From an uncultured Eubacteriales bacterium (GTDB taxonomy: Bacteria; Bacillota; Clostridia; Oscillospirales; CAG-272), in the NCBI GenBank assembly GCA_934365155.1, contig CAKRMZ010000025.1, positions 1-23,142 on the forward strand: 23,142 bases of DNA, read 5' to 3'. Made by a program: the position numbers and the translations under genes. The notes under the pieces are model-generated. The model worked only from the letters and a program-made list of their open reading frames with translations. It did not search any database and was not told the DNA's origin. Shown piece after piece: positions 6,022-13,878 of this stretch; positions within the stretch are counted from its first letter, which is position 1, and every line of letters starts with the position of its first letter.

Positions 6022-7848
6022 TTAGAGCGGAAGATCCTTTCTTGTAAACTTCACGGATCCGATAATATATCCGACCATACCAAGCGCTGCAAGAACTACA
6101 TATTTCCAAATGAAAGCATCTGTGCCGTCAATAATAGAAATTACATCAAAGAATGCAATAATTGTAGTATAGTTAAAAGCATTCAACGCTTCCAATCTTA
6201 CAACTGAAGGAATAACAGGGCTGCCGAAAAGTCCGAGCATTGCAGCAACCAAAGCGAAAATACTCAGTCCGCCGCCGATCGCCATAGAGTGCTTACTGCG
6301 ATCAAAGAAGCAGGAAGTAAAGAAGCACAAACCGGACAGAGCAAAGAGGACTAAAAAGGCTCCCACATTAAGCAACAATAATTTAGAATATGTGAGTTCT
6401 ACGTCTTCGCTGACGATCGAGAGGCAGACACAGCCCGTTGCCGTTGTAAGGCAAAACATCAAGAACAAAGATGAAATTAAGAACAGCGCCTGTGTAAAGA
6501 CGACGGTTTTTCTCTTTGTCGAGGTGGACAAAACATAGGCCATAGATCCACTGTCAACCTGTCCTGCAATAAGGTTATTGGCAACCATAATCATGTAAAT
6601 GATAGGAAGGAGCAAACCTGCAAGCTTATAGAAAATAGAACCTACAATCAAACTGTACAAATCAAACTGACCGATTTCCTCAATCGCTTCCGAAACCTCC
6701 GCCGGCAAAGACGCAAGCAAACTGTTTGAGATATCCCCAATCAAATCCTGATCCATTTTTTCAACCGCTGCCGCATATGCCTGTTCATCTGCAAATTCAC
6801 CGGCTGCTTTTTTATCCAGCAAAGCATTCATTTCATACTCATATCGATTTCTGTAAGTAACCACTGAGGTAGCCGCTTTGTGTTTAATCGAATCATAGGT
6901 ATAACCAAAACCTTCATACTTTTCAAAAGTTACACCGTAGGAAGAAAGCTCATTTACCATTTTGTCTACGTTGCTTTGTTCCGACATATTTCCGGCAATA
7001 AACACTGCAGAACCGCTTTCTGCCCGATCATTTCGATAGTTTTCACGTTCGTCACTGTTTATAAACGTATCTGCATCACCGGATGCAATATGCGCAACCA
7101 AACTCATTACATCGTAATCCTGCGGAATCGCTTCTCCGTGTGTACTGTAAAAATCATTAAACATACCGTTCGGATTCAAAATATACATAACAGAACCCAG
7201 CATTTCCTTCGCCTCAGCGGAATCCGCCGTATAGGAACTGTCGATTTTCAAGGCATCTTCATATATTGCCGTTTCCAAACGAGCACAAGCAACAGTATAT
7301 GCGCTCACAATCGCCCCTTGCTGAGTTGCCGGATTTTTCTCCTGCCATGCACTGATTGCCGCGGCATATTCTTCTGTCGAACTAAACTGATCTGCTGCGG
7401 GACGTGCATCTTGCCATTCGGAATAGTTCTTTGCGTAAAGTTTTGCCGCGCCCGTCGTCGCCTCCGGCATAGCCGCTTTCCAAAGTTCTACCATTTGCAA
7501 ATATGTGTTTGCATCGGGAGCAGTGTTTTCTGCGGGCATTTGCTGCAACCATGCGGAAAAGTAAGCATGATATGTCAGAGCATCTATACTGCTCTCATTA
7601 AAAAGCGAATCAAATTTTTTCAATCCGTTTGCTGCATTTGTATAATAATTGATCGCTCTTTTTTCCATAGAAGAATCAATTTCCTGAACAATAATGGTAT
7701 CCTGAATTGCATTTTTTGTATCGCTTAATGATCCGCTGCCGCTGATCAACATCACGCAGGCCAGCATAAAACACACGGCAAAAGTGATAATAAACCACAT
7801 CGTACCGTTTGCTTTGCATGATTGTTTAAAAAGTGCTTTACTGAACAT
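6022..7848 (-). CDS. ABC exporter permease with large outer domain
   Basis: 608 residues. One membrane segment near the N-terminus (about 17-36), then about 360 residues predicted outside the cell, then about six more membrane segments (from about residue 404) in the ABC-2 style (GLLLPIIYMIMVANNLIAGQ, GSMAYVLSTSTKR). The outer part carries four W-x4-P units spaced 22-23 residues (Trp 100, 123, 145, 168). It should form the membrane pore for the two ATPases encoded upstream; the substrate is unknown. ATG 7848 is chosen because AGGAGA sits about 8 bases upstream; a start at 7872 would overlap the ATPase gene. It starts 1 base after the ATPase stop. Confidence 0.88.
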   Translation of the reverse strand: MFSKALFKQSCKANGTMWFIITFAVCFMLACVMLISGSGSLSDTKNAIQDTIIVQEIDSSMEKRAINYYTNAANGLKKFDSLFNESSIDALTYHAYFSAWLQQMPAENTAPDANTYLQMVELWKAAMPEATTGAAKLYAKNYSEWQDARPAADQFSSTEEYAAAISAWQEKNPATQQGAIVSAYTVACARLETAIYEDALKIDSSYTADSAEAKEMLGSVMYILNPNGMFNDFYSTHGEAIPQDYDVMSLVAHIASGDADTFINSDERENYRNDRAESGSAVFIAGNMSEQSNVDKMVNELSSYGVTFEKYEGFGYTYDSIKHKAATSVVTYRNRYEYEMNALLDKKAAGEFADEQAYAAAVEKMDQDLIGDISNSLLASLPAEVSEAIEEIGQFDLYSLIVGSIFYKLAGLLLPIIYMIMVANNLIAGQVDSGSMAYVLSTSTKRKTVVFTQALFLISSLFLMFCLTTATGCVCLSIVSEDVELTYSKLLLLNVGAFLVLFALSGLCFFTSCFFDRSKHSMAIGGGLSIFALVAAMLGLFGSPVIPSVVRLEALNAFNYTTIIAFFDVISIIDGTDAFIWKYVVLAALGMVGYIIGSVKFTRKDLPL

Positions 7849-7849
7849 T

Positions 7850-8752
7850 TTAACGGTTCTCCTTTTTCGCAAATAGTATTTTCTTAAAATGATTCTCCAG
7901 AGTATACGGAATCTCAGAAATAAACTTTACATTATAGTTTTTCAAAACATGCAGTAATTCAGCGGTTTTATGTGCATCCACCCGTATAGTTACTTGACTG
8001 TACTGCTCCTGAATACGAATCACTTCATAGGGCTCTTGCAAAAAGCGCTGATAATCTTCCGCTGTATTGAACTCAATTTTAAAATCTTTGGTCTCCCGAT
8101 TCCGAATAGAGTCCATATCAGCCACATCCACAATGTGTCCGTCATTAATCAGCGCCACCCGGTCGCAAGTGCTCTCTAGCTCTTCAAAGCTGTGACTGCT
8201 CATGAAAATGGTCTTGCCTTTTTCATGCTCCTTCTTGATAATATCCAAAAAGGTCACCCGCATCAGCGGATCAAGTCCTGTTGTCGGCTCATCCAAAATA
8301 ATAATGGGCGCATTGTTCATCAGCGCCGCCACAAGCGCCGTTTTCTGTTTCATTCCCTTACTCATGCGTTTTAAATTTGCACGCGGATCCAGTTGAAGCC
8401 GTTCAATCAATTCATTGGCGTAGTCCATATTCTTCAAACCTAAAAAATCCGCTTGACATTTCAAAAACGCAATGCCCGTAGAAAGGTCCGGGAACGCAAT
8501 TTCTCCCGGAACATAGCCGATATTTTTTGCAATTTCACTGGCATGCTCCCAAGAAGAAAGTCCGTTTACAAAAACCTTTCCGTCGGTCGGCTTCAAAAAG
8601 CCCAAAATATTTCGAATTGTCGTGGTTTTGCCGCTTCCGTTCGTTCCGGCAAACCCAACCATCTCACCTTGCTTGATTTGAAGATCCACATCAAAAATGC
8701 CTTGACCGTTTCCGTAATCTTTCGTTAATTTTTGCAGTTCGATCACATTCAT
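7850..8752 (-). CDS. ABC transporter ATPase (second of pair)
   Basis: 300 residues. Nucleotide-binding subunit of an ABC exporter. Walker A GTNGSGKTT at 36-44, signature MSKGMKQK in place of LSGGQ, Walker B IIILDEP, and the H-loop in MSSHSFEE. After about residue 210 there is an extra C-terminal domain, as in the CcmA/antibiotic-export ATPases. It overlaps the upstream ATPase by four bases (ATGA), so translation is coupled. The two ATPases share the start (KLTKDYG versus NLTKDYG) and overall plan, so they probably arose by duplication and may form a heterodimer on the single permease. Confidence 0.93.
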   Translation of the reverse strand: MNVIELQKLTKDYGNGQGIFDVDLQIKQGEMVGFAGTNGSGKTTTIRNILGFLKPTDGKVFVNGLSSWEHASEIAKNIGYVPGEIAFPDLSTGIAFLKCQADFLGLKNMDYANELIERLQLDPRANLKRMSKGMKQKTALVAALMNNAPIIILDEPTTGLDPLMRVTFLDIIKKEHEKGKTIFMSSHSFEELESTCDRVALINDGHIVDVADMDSIRNRETKDFKIEFNTAEDYQRFLQEPYEVIRIQEQYSQVTIRVDAHKTAELLHVLKNYNVKFISEIPYTLENHFKKILFAKKENR

Positions 8753-9681
8753 TTGAGCGCACCTCCAAAATCCTTATCTTCCTTATAGAACTTCATGAAG
8801 TAGTCCTCCAACGTTTCTTTCCGGTTGCTGAATTGAATCACATCAAACTGTGACAACAGCCCAATCAGCGTGTTAAGCTCGCAATCCTCAATCGATATAA
8901 AAATTTTTCTGTCATCATTCCGCAAAAGCTCCATTGTTTTCAGAGAGCAAACCGTTTTCAAAAATGAATCTTTTGCACCGATAGAACCAAATTCAATTGT
9001 ATAATACTTTTTTGACGCGTGTTTTAGATCGTCGGCAACAAATTCAGACACAATCTTACCGTCTTTGATAATTGCAATTCTGTCACAGGTCGAATCAATC
9101 TCAGAAAAAATATGACTGGATAAAAGAATGGTCTTGCCTCTGGCCTTTTCCTCATGGATAAACTGTATAAAGTTTTCCTGCATTACCGGATCCAGTCCAC
9201 TGGTGGGCTCATCTAATATTAAAACATCCGGATCCGACATAAAGGCCGTCACGACCGCCAGCTTTCTTTTGACCCCAAGACTCATCCGCTTTGTTTCGCC
9301 AGATAGCACAACATTCTCAAGCTCAAACAAATCCAGCATATACTTCAGCCGTTCCGTATTATGAATCTTTTGAAGGTCCTGCATCATATGAATAAATTCC
9401 CAACCGGTAAGCCCGGCAGGAAGAGCAATTTCACCGGGAATATATCCCACATGCTGCAATATTTCAAAATATTTATTAAAAGTTTCTCGTCCCAATATTT
9501 TTGTGCTTCCGCTGTCCGGCCTTGAAAAGCCCATAAGATGTCTTATCGTTGTCGACTTCCCGGCGCCGTTCGGGCCTAAGAATCCAAACACTTCTCCGTT
9601 GTCAACGTGGATGTTAACATCAAACACCCCGCGGCCGAATCCATAATCTTTTGTTAGATTCTGAACTTCGATCGTATGCAT
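8749..9681 (-). CDS. ABC transporter ATPase (first of pair)
   Basis: 310 residues. Walker A GPNGAGKST at 36-44, signature-like MSLGVKRKL, Walker B VLILDEP, and SSHIFSEIDS with the H-loop His. The C-terminal 90 residues form the extra domain typical of export ATPases with separate permeases. First gene of a four-gene operon (ATPase, ATPase, permease, TerB-like). AAGGAG lies about 8 bases before the ATG. The promoter lies in the region shared with divergent tetR, so expression is probably under TetR control. Confidence 0.93.
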   Translation of the reverse strand: MHTIEVQNLTKDYGFGRGVFDVNIHVDNGEVFGFLGPNGAGKSTTIRHLMGFSRPDSGSTKILGRETFNKYFEILQHVGYIPGEIALPAGLTGWEFIHMMQDLQKIHNTERLKYMLDLFELENVVLSGETKRMSLGVKRKLAVVTAFMSDPDVLILDEPTSGLDPVMQENFIQFIHEEKARGKTILLSSHIFSEIDSTCDRIAIIKDGKIVSEFVADDLKHASKKYYTIEFGSIGAKDSFLKTVCSLKTMELLRNDDRKIFISIEDCELNTLIGLLSQFDVIQFSNRKETLEDYFMKFYKEDKDFGGALK

Positions 9682-9704
9682 CGTATAACTCCTTCATTCA
9701 TTTT

Positions 9705-9732
9705 TCAATATCAACCGCATTATTTTTGTCAA
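9705..9732 (-). promoter_or_regulatory. Probable promoter of the ABC operon
   Basis: TTGACA on the minus strand (9732-9727), 16-base spacer, TATTGA (9710-9705). The -10 is imperfect. The -35 lies in the left arm of the palindrome at 9727-9743. Confidence 0.55.
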
Positions 9733-9743
9733 CACTGTTGACA
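9727..9743. promoter_or_regulatory. Palindromic operator between tetR and the ABC operon
   Basis: TGTCAACACTGTTGACA is a perfect inverted repeat (7-base arms, 3-base centre). Each arm contains a TTGACA -35 element, one for each direction. A second repeat, TGTTGAAATATCAACA at 9806-9821, shares the TGTTGA half-site and lies just upstream of tetR. Both are likely sites for the TetR protein. Confidence 0.7.
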
Positions 9744-9766
9744 TTTTTGATATATAGAATTATACT
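9738..9766 (+). promoter_or_regulatory. Promoter of the tetR gene
   Basis: TTGACA (9738-9743), 17-base spacer, TATACT (9761-9766). The -35 lies in the right arm of the palindromic operator, which points to autorepression. Confidence 0.75.
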
Positions 9767-9858
9767 GTCATTACAATATTTTAAAAAGATCAAAAAGCCA
9801 TTCAATGTTGAAATATCAACAGTATCTATTAATTTGTATAAAAAAGGCGATTGTAATT

Positions 9859-10437
9859 ATGAAAGCAAAAAATTTAAACAATTCTTCCAAAAAAACCTGT
9901 GCGCTGATCAAAAAAGTTTTTGCCGAAATGTTTGCCGAAAAAAAAGAATTAGGAAAAATCACTGTCAGCGAGCTGGTCAAACGAGCCGATATCAACCGTG
10001 GAACCTTTTATGCGCATTATGACGATATCTACAGTGTGGCCGAGGACTATGAAAACGAGCTGATCGACCAGTTTTTTGATAATGCGAAGCTCTTAAATTC
10101 AACGAACTATGAACAGTTTATCGATTCTTTTTTTACTTACATTAAAGAAAACGATAATAATTACAAGATGCTCTGCAAATCAAACGAGCTTTTATTTGTT
10201 GCAAAAAAGCTCACCACCATTGCTTCCAATAAATTCTTGGAAATTTTCAGCAACGACCCACGCATTCATAATCGTCGTTTTATCGAACTGGAAATTAATA
10301 TTTTTATTGAAGGAATTTTATGTGAATATGTAAAATACTGCCGCGGATATTCCTCCTCTACACCGGATGATTTATATATTTATACCAAACAGTGGTGCAG
10401 CGATTTCGTCAACAGACGCTGCGCGCATGAAAACTAA
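9859..10437 (+). CDS. TetR-family regulator of the ABC operon
   Basis: 192 residues. N-terminal TetR helix-turn-helix: ITVSELVKRADINRGTFYAHY, preceded by a first helix (ALIKKVFAEMFAEK). The C-terminal ligand domain is typical of the DhaS-like TetR_C group. Divergent from the exporter operon with palindromic operators between, so it most likely represses the exporter and itself until a ligand binds. I chose ATG 9859 (MKAKNLNN) because AAGGCG lies about 10 bases upstream; the in-frame start at 9805 has no ribosome site and lies across the second palindrome. Confidence 0.9.
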   Translation: MKAKNLNNSSKKTCALIKKVFAEMFAEKKELGKITVSELVKRADINRGTFYAHYDDIYSVAEDYENELIDQFFDNAKLLNSTNYEQFIDSFFTYIKENDNNYKMLCKSNELLFVAKKLTTIASNKFLEIFSNDPRIHNRRFIELEINIFIEGILCEYVKYCRGYSSSTPDDLYIYTKQWCSDFVNRRCAHEN

Positions 10438-10457
10438 AAAGTTTTCATGCACATTTT
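10425..10457 (+). terminator. Terminator of tetR overlapping its stop codon
   Basis: GCATGAAAACT pairs with AGTTTTCATGC around an AAAA loop, followed by ACATTTT. The stem includes the last codons and stop of tetR. Confidence 0.65.
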
Positions 10458-10504
10458 AAACACCGTCAATCTCCTTTCACCAGTACTGCTGCTTAAATTT
10501 ACAT

Positions 10505-10548
10505 AAATTAAGCGCATTATATGGGTACCCATATAATGCGCTTAATTT
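10505..10548. repeat. Perfect 44-base palindrome
   Basis: Two 22-base arms are exact reverse complements with no spacer. The centre is GGGTACCC, flanked by ATTATAT/ATATAAT, GCGC/GCGC and AAATTAA/TTAATTT. As RNA it could form a roughly 20-pair hairpin with a GUAC loop and act as a terminator in both directions. It lies between the convergent tetR and holin genes. Confidence 0.9.
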
Positions 10549-10593
10549 GCAATCCGTCGTGCCTTTTTCTATGCTCACTTCATAGCCACGGAT

Positions 10594-10911
10594 TCACTTG
10601 CCTTCATCATAATGAACACTTTTTCGATTTAAATTCCAAATTGCGGAATCAATCAAAGCATCAACACTCTCAAAATCCAGCGCTAAGCCCTTTCCCGATA
10701 AAAAACCAACCGCATAAGCCTTTTTTCTTGATTCGTCCTCTGCCCCTGCATAAAGCATTTCAGCTGCCTCAACCGCTGTTTTTACCCAGAAGCGGGTTTG
10801 AATCAATTTAAAAACATGAACCTTTTCTCTTAAATATAAAATTACTTGCATCGATGCAAGAACCCACAGCACAATCAGAATAATCTGAAATGCTTGACTC
10901 AAATTTTCCAT
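10594..10911 (-). CDS. LLH-family phage-holin-like protein
   Basis: 105 residues. One N-terminal membrane segment (about residues 7-28), then a soluble helical part: RFWVKTAVEAAEMLY, then KKAYAVGFLSGKGLALDFESVDALIDSAIWNL. This matches the LLH holin family (family knowledge: small phage membrane proteins that end with an LDALIEAAVxxLN-like helix). Holins make holes in the membrane for lysis or export. No endolysin or tail gene lies nearby, so it is an orphan, far from the phage genes at 1-3589. ATG 10911 is chosen because the GGGGGG ribosome site lies 8 bases upstream. Confidence 0.7.
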   Translation of the reverse strand: MENLSQAFQIILIVLWVLASMQVILYLREKVHVFKLIQTRFWVKTAVEAAEMLYAGAEDESRKKAYAVGFLSGKGLALDFESVDALIDSAIWNLNRKSVHYDEGK

Positions 10912-11013
10912 CGCCATCCCCCCTCTAATTAATATATGAATCATATCATAAACCGTCATTCCTCATTTTTAAAAAATCTTTTTTTCTGCCCGTCTCAATA
11001 TAAAAACACAAAT

Positions 11014-11050
11014 AAAAATCGAGCTGTTCTAAAAACAGCTCGATTTTTTA
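11014..11050 (-). terminator. Terminator of the zinc-ribbon operon
   Basis: AAAAATCGAGCTGTT pairs with AACAGCTCGATTTTT around CTAAA. It has T runs on both strands, so it may work in both directions. It lies directly after the last gene of the operon. Confidence 0.9.
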
Positions 11051-11051
11051 T

Positions 11052-11693
11052 TTAATTTATATCTAACAACTTCCAAGAGCCATTCTCTTTTGTAAGTTGC
11101 AATTCCAACTTCTTGGTCATGCTGTCCTTTTTCTTTTTCGCAGTAACATTCACTTTAACAATCATTATCTTAGATATGCTGTCCGCATCAAAATCATCAT
11201 AATACGAAAGTGCATCCATCAAACTTTCATATTTATATTTCGGCATCTCATAACTATCGGTTATTTCATAACTGAGTTTATATTTAGGACCGACCTGAGA
11301 TTCAAAGCTTTCCAAATCATCGGAAATAATATCGCCGAAATAGTTATCTGCACTAAGTATCTTCCCTGCGCTGCCATAAAGACCGCTGGACATCGAAACA
11401 ATTTTGTCCACATCGTAATCTTTATAAGCATTCATTATTTTGCGCACAGTACCTTTGTAACCGGAAGAACTGATAATCGCACTCAACGCAATTATCACAA
11501 CAATGATAACAGCTGCAATACCAAGAAACATTGTCATTTTTTTCTTTGCTTTTTCTTTCTTTTCGGGATCATCACCAACACCCGGAATCGATGCATTTGT
11601 CGCCTTAGCAGATGTCAGCGGGGTTCCGCAATTACCGCATATTTTCGCATTGTCATCCAACTGGGTCCCGCAATTTCCACAAAACTTTGCCAT
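11052..11693 (-). CDS. Zinc-ribbon membrane protein with outer NTF2-like-sized domain
   Basis: 213 residues. N-terminal zinc ribbon with Cys 5, 8, 19 and 22 (MAKFCGNCGTQL ... ICGNCGTPL), a charged linker, one membrane segment (about 54-76), then about 135 residues predicted outside the cell. The outer part begins VRKIMNAYKDYDVDKIVSM and ends ENGSWKLLDIN, a pattern seen in DUF4878/NTF2-like domains. Its zinc ribbon starts almost identically to that of the 320-residue protein in the same operon (MAKFCG-CG-LD). Ribbon-in, sensor-out layouts resemble Staphylococcus TcaA (analogy only). AGAGG lies about 12 bases upstream. Last gene of the operon. Confidence 0.75.
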   Translation of the reverse strand: MAKFCGNCGTQLDDNAKICGNCGTPLTSAKATNASIPGVGDDPEKKEKAKKKMTMFLGIAAVIIVVIIALSAIISSSGYKGTVRKIMNAYKDYDVDKIVSMSSGLYGSAGKILSADNYFGDIISDDLESFESQVGPKYKLSYEITDSYEMPKYKYESLMDALSYYDDFDADSISKIMIVKVNVTAKKKKDSMTKKLELQLTKENGSWKLLDIN

Positions 11694-11712
11694 AATTCAA
11701 TCGCCTCTCTTT

Positions 11713-13878
11713 TTATGATTTTTTTAATTTAAGTTGCTTTTTAATTATAACGGTTACTATAAGTATGATAACAACTGCCACAGCACCGATCGCAATATAA
11801 ATAATATAAGTATAGTCAACGATTTCGCCTCTGCCGTTTTCGGTTGCTTTGTATGTCAAATCATACTTACCGTCACCATCTTCATCGACTTTCAGAATCG
11901 TTGCTTTAGACGGTGTAGCAACCGTATCAATTACGGTTCGTTTTGTAATCTTAATATTATTAAATCTGCGTAAATCGCTGTATTCACCGGTATCATCCAT
12001 AAAACCGATGGTATAATTCATATAGCCGCGACCGTTGCCTTCAATTTTTATGTCGTAATCGATACCCTCTTTTAATCTCAGCACCTTCACCCTGTTATCC
12101 CCGTTGGTCTCAGATTCCTCTGCATTATCTTCAAAAGTCAGAGAACCGAAAGCCGTGCGGGTACTGAGATTATCTTCCACAGAGCATAATGTCTCGCCGT
12201 CATATTTAACTGTAACATCTACAGGGCAAGCGATACGAACATAAATATACTTCTGTCCGTTGATTTGATCGGCAATATCTCCAAAGAAATATACCAAATC
12301 ATCCGCATTTTCAACCTCAAAGTGGCAACCGTCACTTGCAATACTCTCTAACAGTGCCTGAGGAGCGGTTTTATTATACAGTCGGCTGAAAAAGCCTAAA
12401 GTATAGATATATATTCCTTCATCCTTAATCTTTTTTGCATACTCAATCAGTTCATCACCGACCTTGCCCTCATTGGGCGATCCATCGCTCATGAGCACAA
12501 TAATCTTCTTTTTCGCATTGCTGTTTTGAAGCATAGCATACGATTTTGCAAGCCCGTCCTCCATATTGGTTCCGCCGCCTGCATTAATATTATGAACGGT
12601 ATTGATGAGATATTTTTCGTTCATGCAAAAATCCGCGATGCGCATACTGCTGCTGTCATAGGTTACAATGCCGATGCTTGCATCCTCTTTCAAAATGGTA
12701 CTAATGAATTTTTCAGCGGCTTTTTGAGTTTCTTGGATCGGTGTCCCGGACATACTGCCGGAAACATCCAAAGCAAGAACAATATCTCGCTCATCCGAAC
12801 TTACCATTTCAGGCCATTCGGATTTTCCGTTATCCGCCTCAATTTCATCAATTTTAGCTTGCACGCAGCTGGCATAGACTTTGGCACCTTGATCATTCGG
12901 ATGCATTGAATATGCACTGGGCGGTCCGCTTAAATCCTCACTGTTCCTTGTAATGCATACTTTTTTGATGTAAGCGTCTTTTGAATAAGCTTCATGTCCG
13001 TCAAAAGCCTCCTCAACGGAAACAAAACAAATTTTCATTCCTTCGGTTTTGCAGGATTGAACGATTGCTTTGATTTCCTTATTGAATTGGCTGACAGAAG
13101 AATTGATCAGCTCTGCATCGGATTTGCTGAAGAAAATATTTCCGTTTTTTGTAATTAACTTCGGATAGCCTACAATAATTATTTTAGCCTGATTACCGGC
13201 AGCATCTTGAATATCGCTGTAAGCCTGACGGAGTCTTTCCCGAATGCTTGCGTCTCCGTCAACGCCATAATAAAACTCACTCCAAATATCCGTTAATTTG
13301 TCGCTCAATGCTCCGGGATTAAAGGGATGCGGAAGCGCGGCCGTAACAATAACATTGGAAAACTGCGCATCATTTCCCCCAATCGATACGGTAACATATT
13401 CCGCCTTTTGATCTCCTAATTTTTTAAATATATCTAACTGTTTATCGATATATTTAGAACCGGAAACCCCTTTAATATCATATTCTTTTCGCTGAGTGTG
13501 AGTCAAATGGTACGTGGTCGCACCCGATGAAGCGGCAAAAAACCAATTTGTACCGCGATTTTCAGCCATCGTTCCCCGAACTCCGCTCAAAGTCAAGCGT
13601 CCGCTCCAACTTTTTTTGGATCTGTGTGCAAGCCAGTCTTGCTCTTGCACCTTTTTGGACACCGGATAATCCTGATAATAGAACGGCTCAATCCCCTCTC
13701 CGGAAGCATAAGAATCACCGAGTGAAACGATAATTCTGCTTCTCTCTTCATTGGAGGTTGAAGGTTCTGCATACACCTTTGAAACGGTAATCGGAACGAT
13801 TATAAGTAAAAGCACGGCACAAAAACGAAGTGCTTTGATCACTCTCTTTTTCACCGTGCCGGTAGAAGAGTTTCTCAT
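11713..13878 (-). CDS. Secreted SGNH hydrolase fused to a VWA domain, membrane anchored
   Basis: 721 residues. A signal segment at about 15-37 ends at VYAEP. Residues 48-345 form an SGNH/GDSL esterase: SLGDSYASGEG (Ser56), SSGATT (Gly119), IGGND (Asn169) and MHPNDQG (His326), so all four blocks are present. Residues 365-540 form a VWA domain with an intact MIDAS: DVSGS (D371, S373, S375), GGGTN (T437) and MSDGS (D465). After a beta-rich region comes a calcium-loop-like DEDGDGKYD (665-673), then a C-terminal membrane segment (690-712) and a basic tail. It probably cleaves an ester on a cell-wall or lipid substrate at the surface while the VWA domain binds a partner. It overlaps the upstream gene by four bases (ATGA). 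Confidence 0.88.
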   Translation of the reverse strand: MRNSSTGTVKKRVIKALRFCAVLLLIIVPITVSKVYAEPSTSNEERSRIIVSLGDSYASGEGIEPFYYQDYPVSKKVQEQDWLAHRSKKSWSGRLTLSGVRGTMAENRGTNWFFAASSGATTYHLTHTQRKEYDIKGVSGSKYIDKQLDIFKKLGDQKAEYVTVSIGGNDAQFSNVIVTAALPHPFNPGALSDKLTDIWSEFYYGVDGDASIRERLRQAYSDIQDAAGNQAKIIIVGYPKLITKNGNIFFSKSDAELINSSVSQFNKEIKAIVQSCKTEGMKICFVSVEEAFDGHEAYSKDAYIKKVCITRNSEDLSGPPSAYSMHPNDQGAKVYASCVQAKIDEIEADNGKSEWPEMVSSDERDIVLALDVSGSMSGTPIQETQKAAEKFISTILKEDASIGIVTYDSSSMRIADFCMNEKYLINTVHNINAGGGTNMEDGLAKSYAMLQNSNAKKKIIVLMSDGSPNEGKVGDELIEYAKKIKDEGIYIYTLGFFSRLYNKTAPQALLESIASDGCHFEVENADDLVYFFGDIADQINGQKYIYVRIACPVDVTVKYDGETLCSVEDNLSTRTAFGSLTFEDNAEESETNGDNRVKVLRLKEGIDYDIKIEGNGRGYMNYTIGFMDDTGEYSDLRRFNNIKITKRTVIDTVATPSKATILKVDEDGDGKYDLTYKATENGRGEIVDYTYIIYIAIGAVAVVIILIVTVIIKKQLKLKKS

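Noticed and set aside
6880..7728. Long plus-strand ORF (282 codons)
   Set aside because: It lies opposite the ABC permease, which has membrane segments, a ribosome site and operon context. The plus frame is Cys/His/Ile-rich noise.
11097..11732. 211-codon plus-strand ORF
   Set aside because: Antisense shadow of the zinc-ribbon membrane gene; no ribosome site and no domain pattern.
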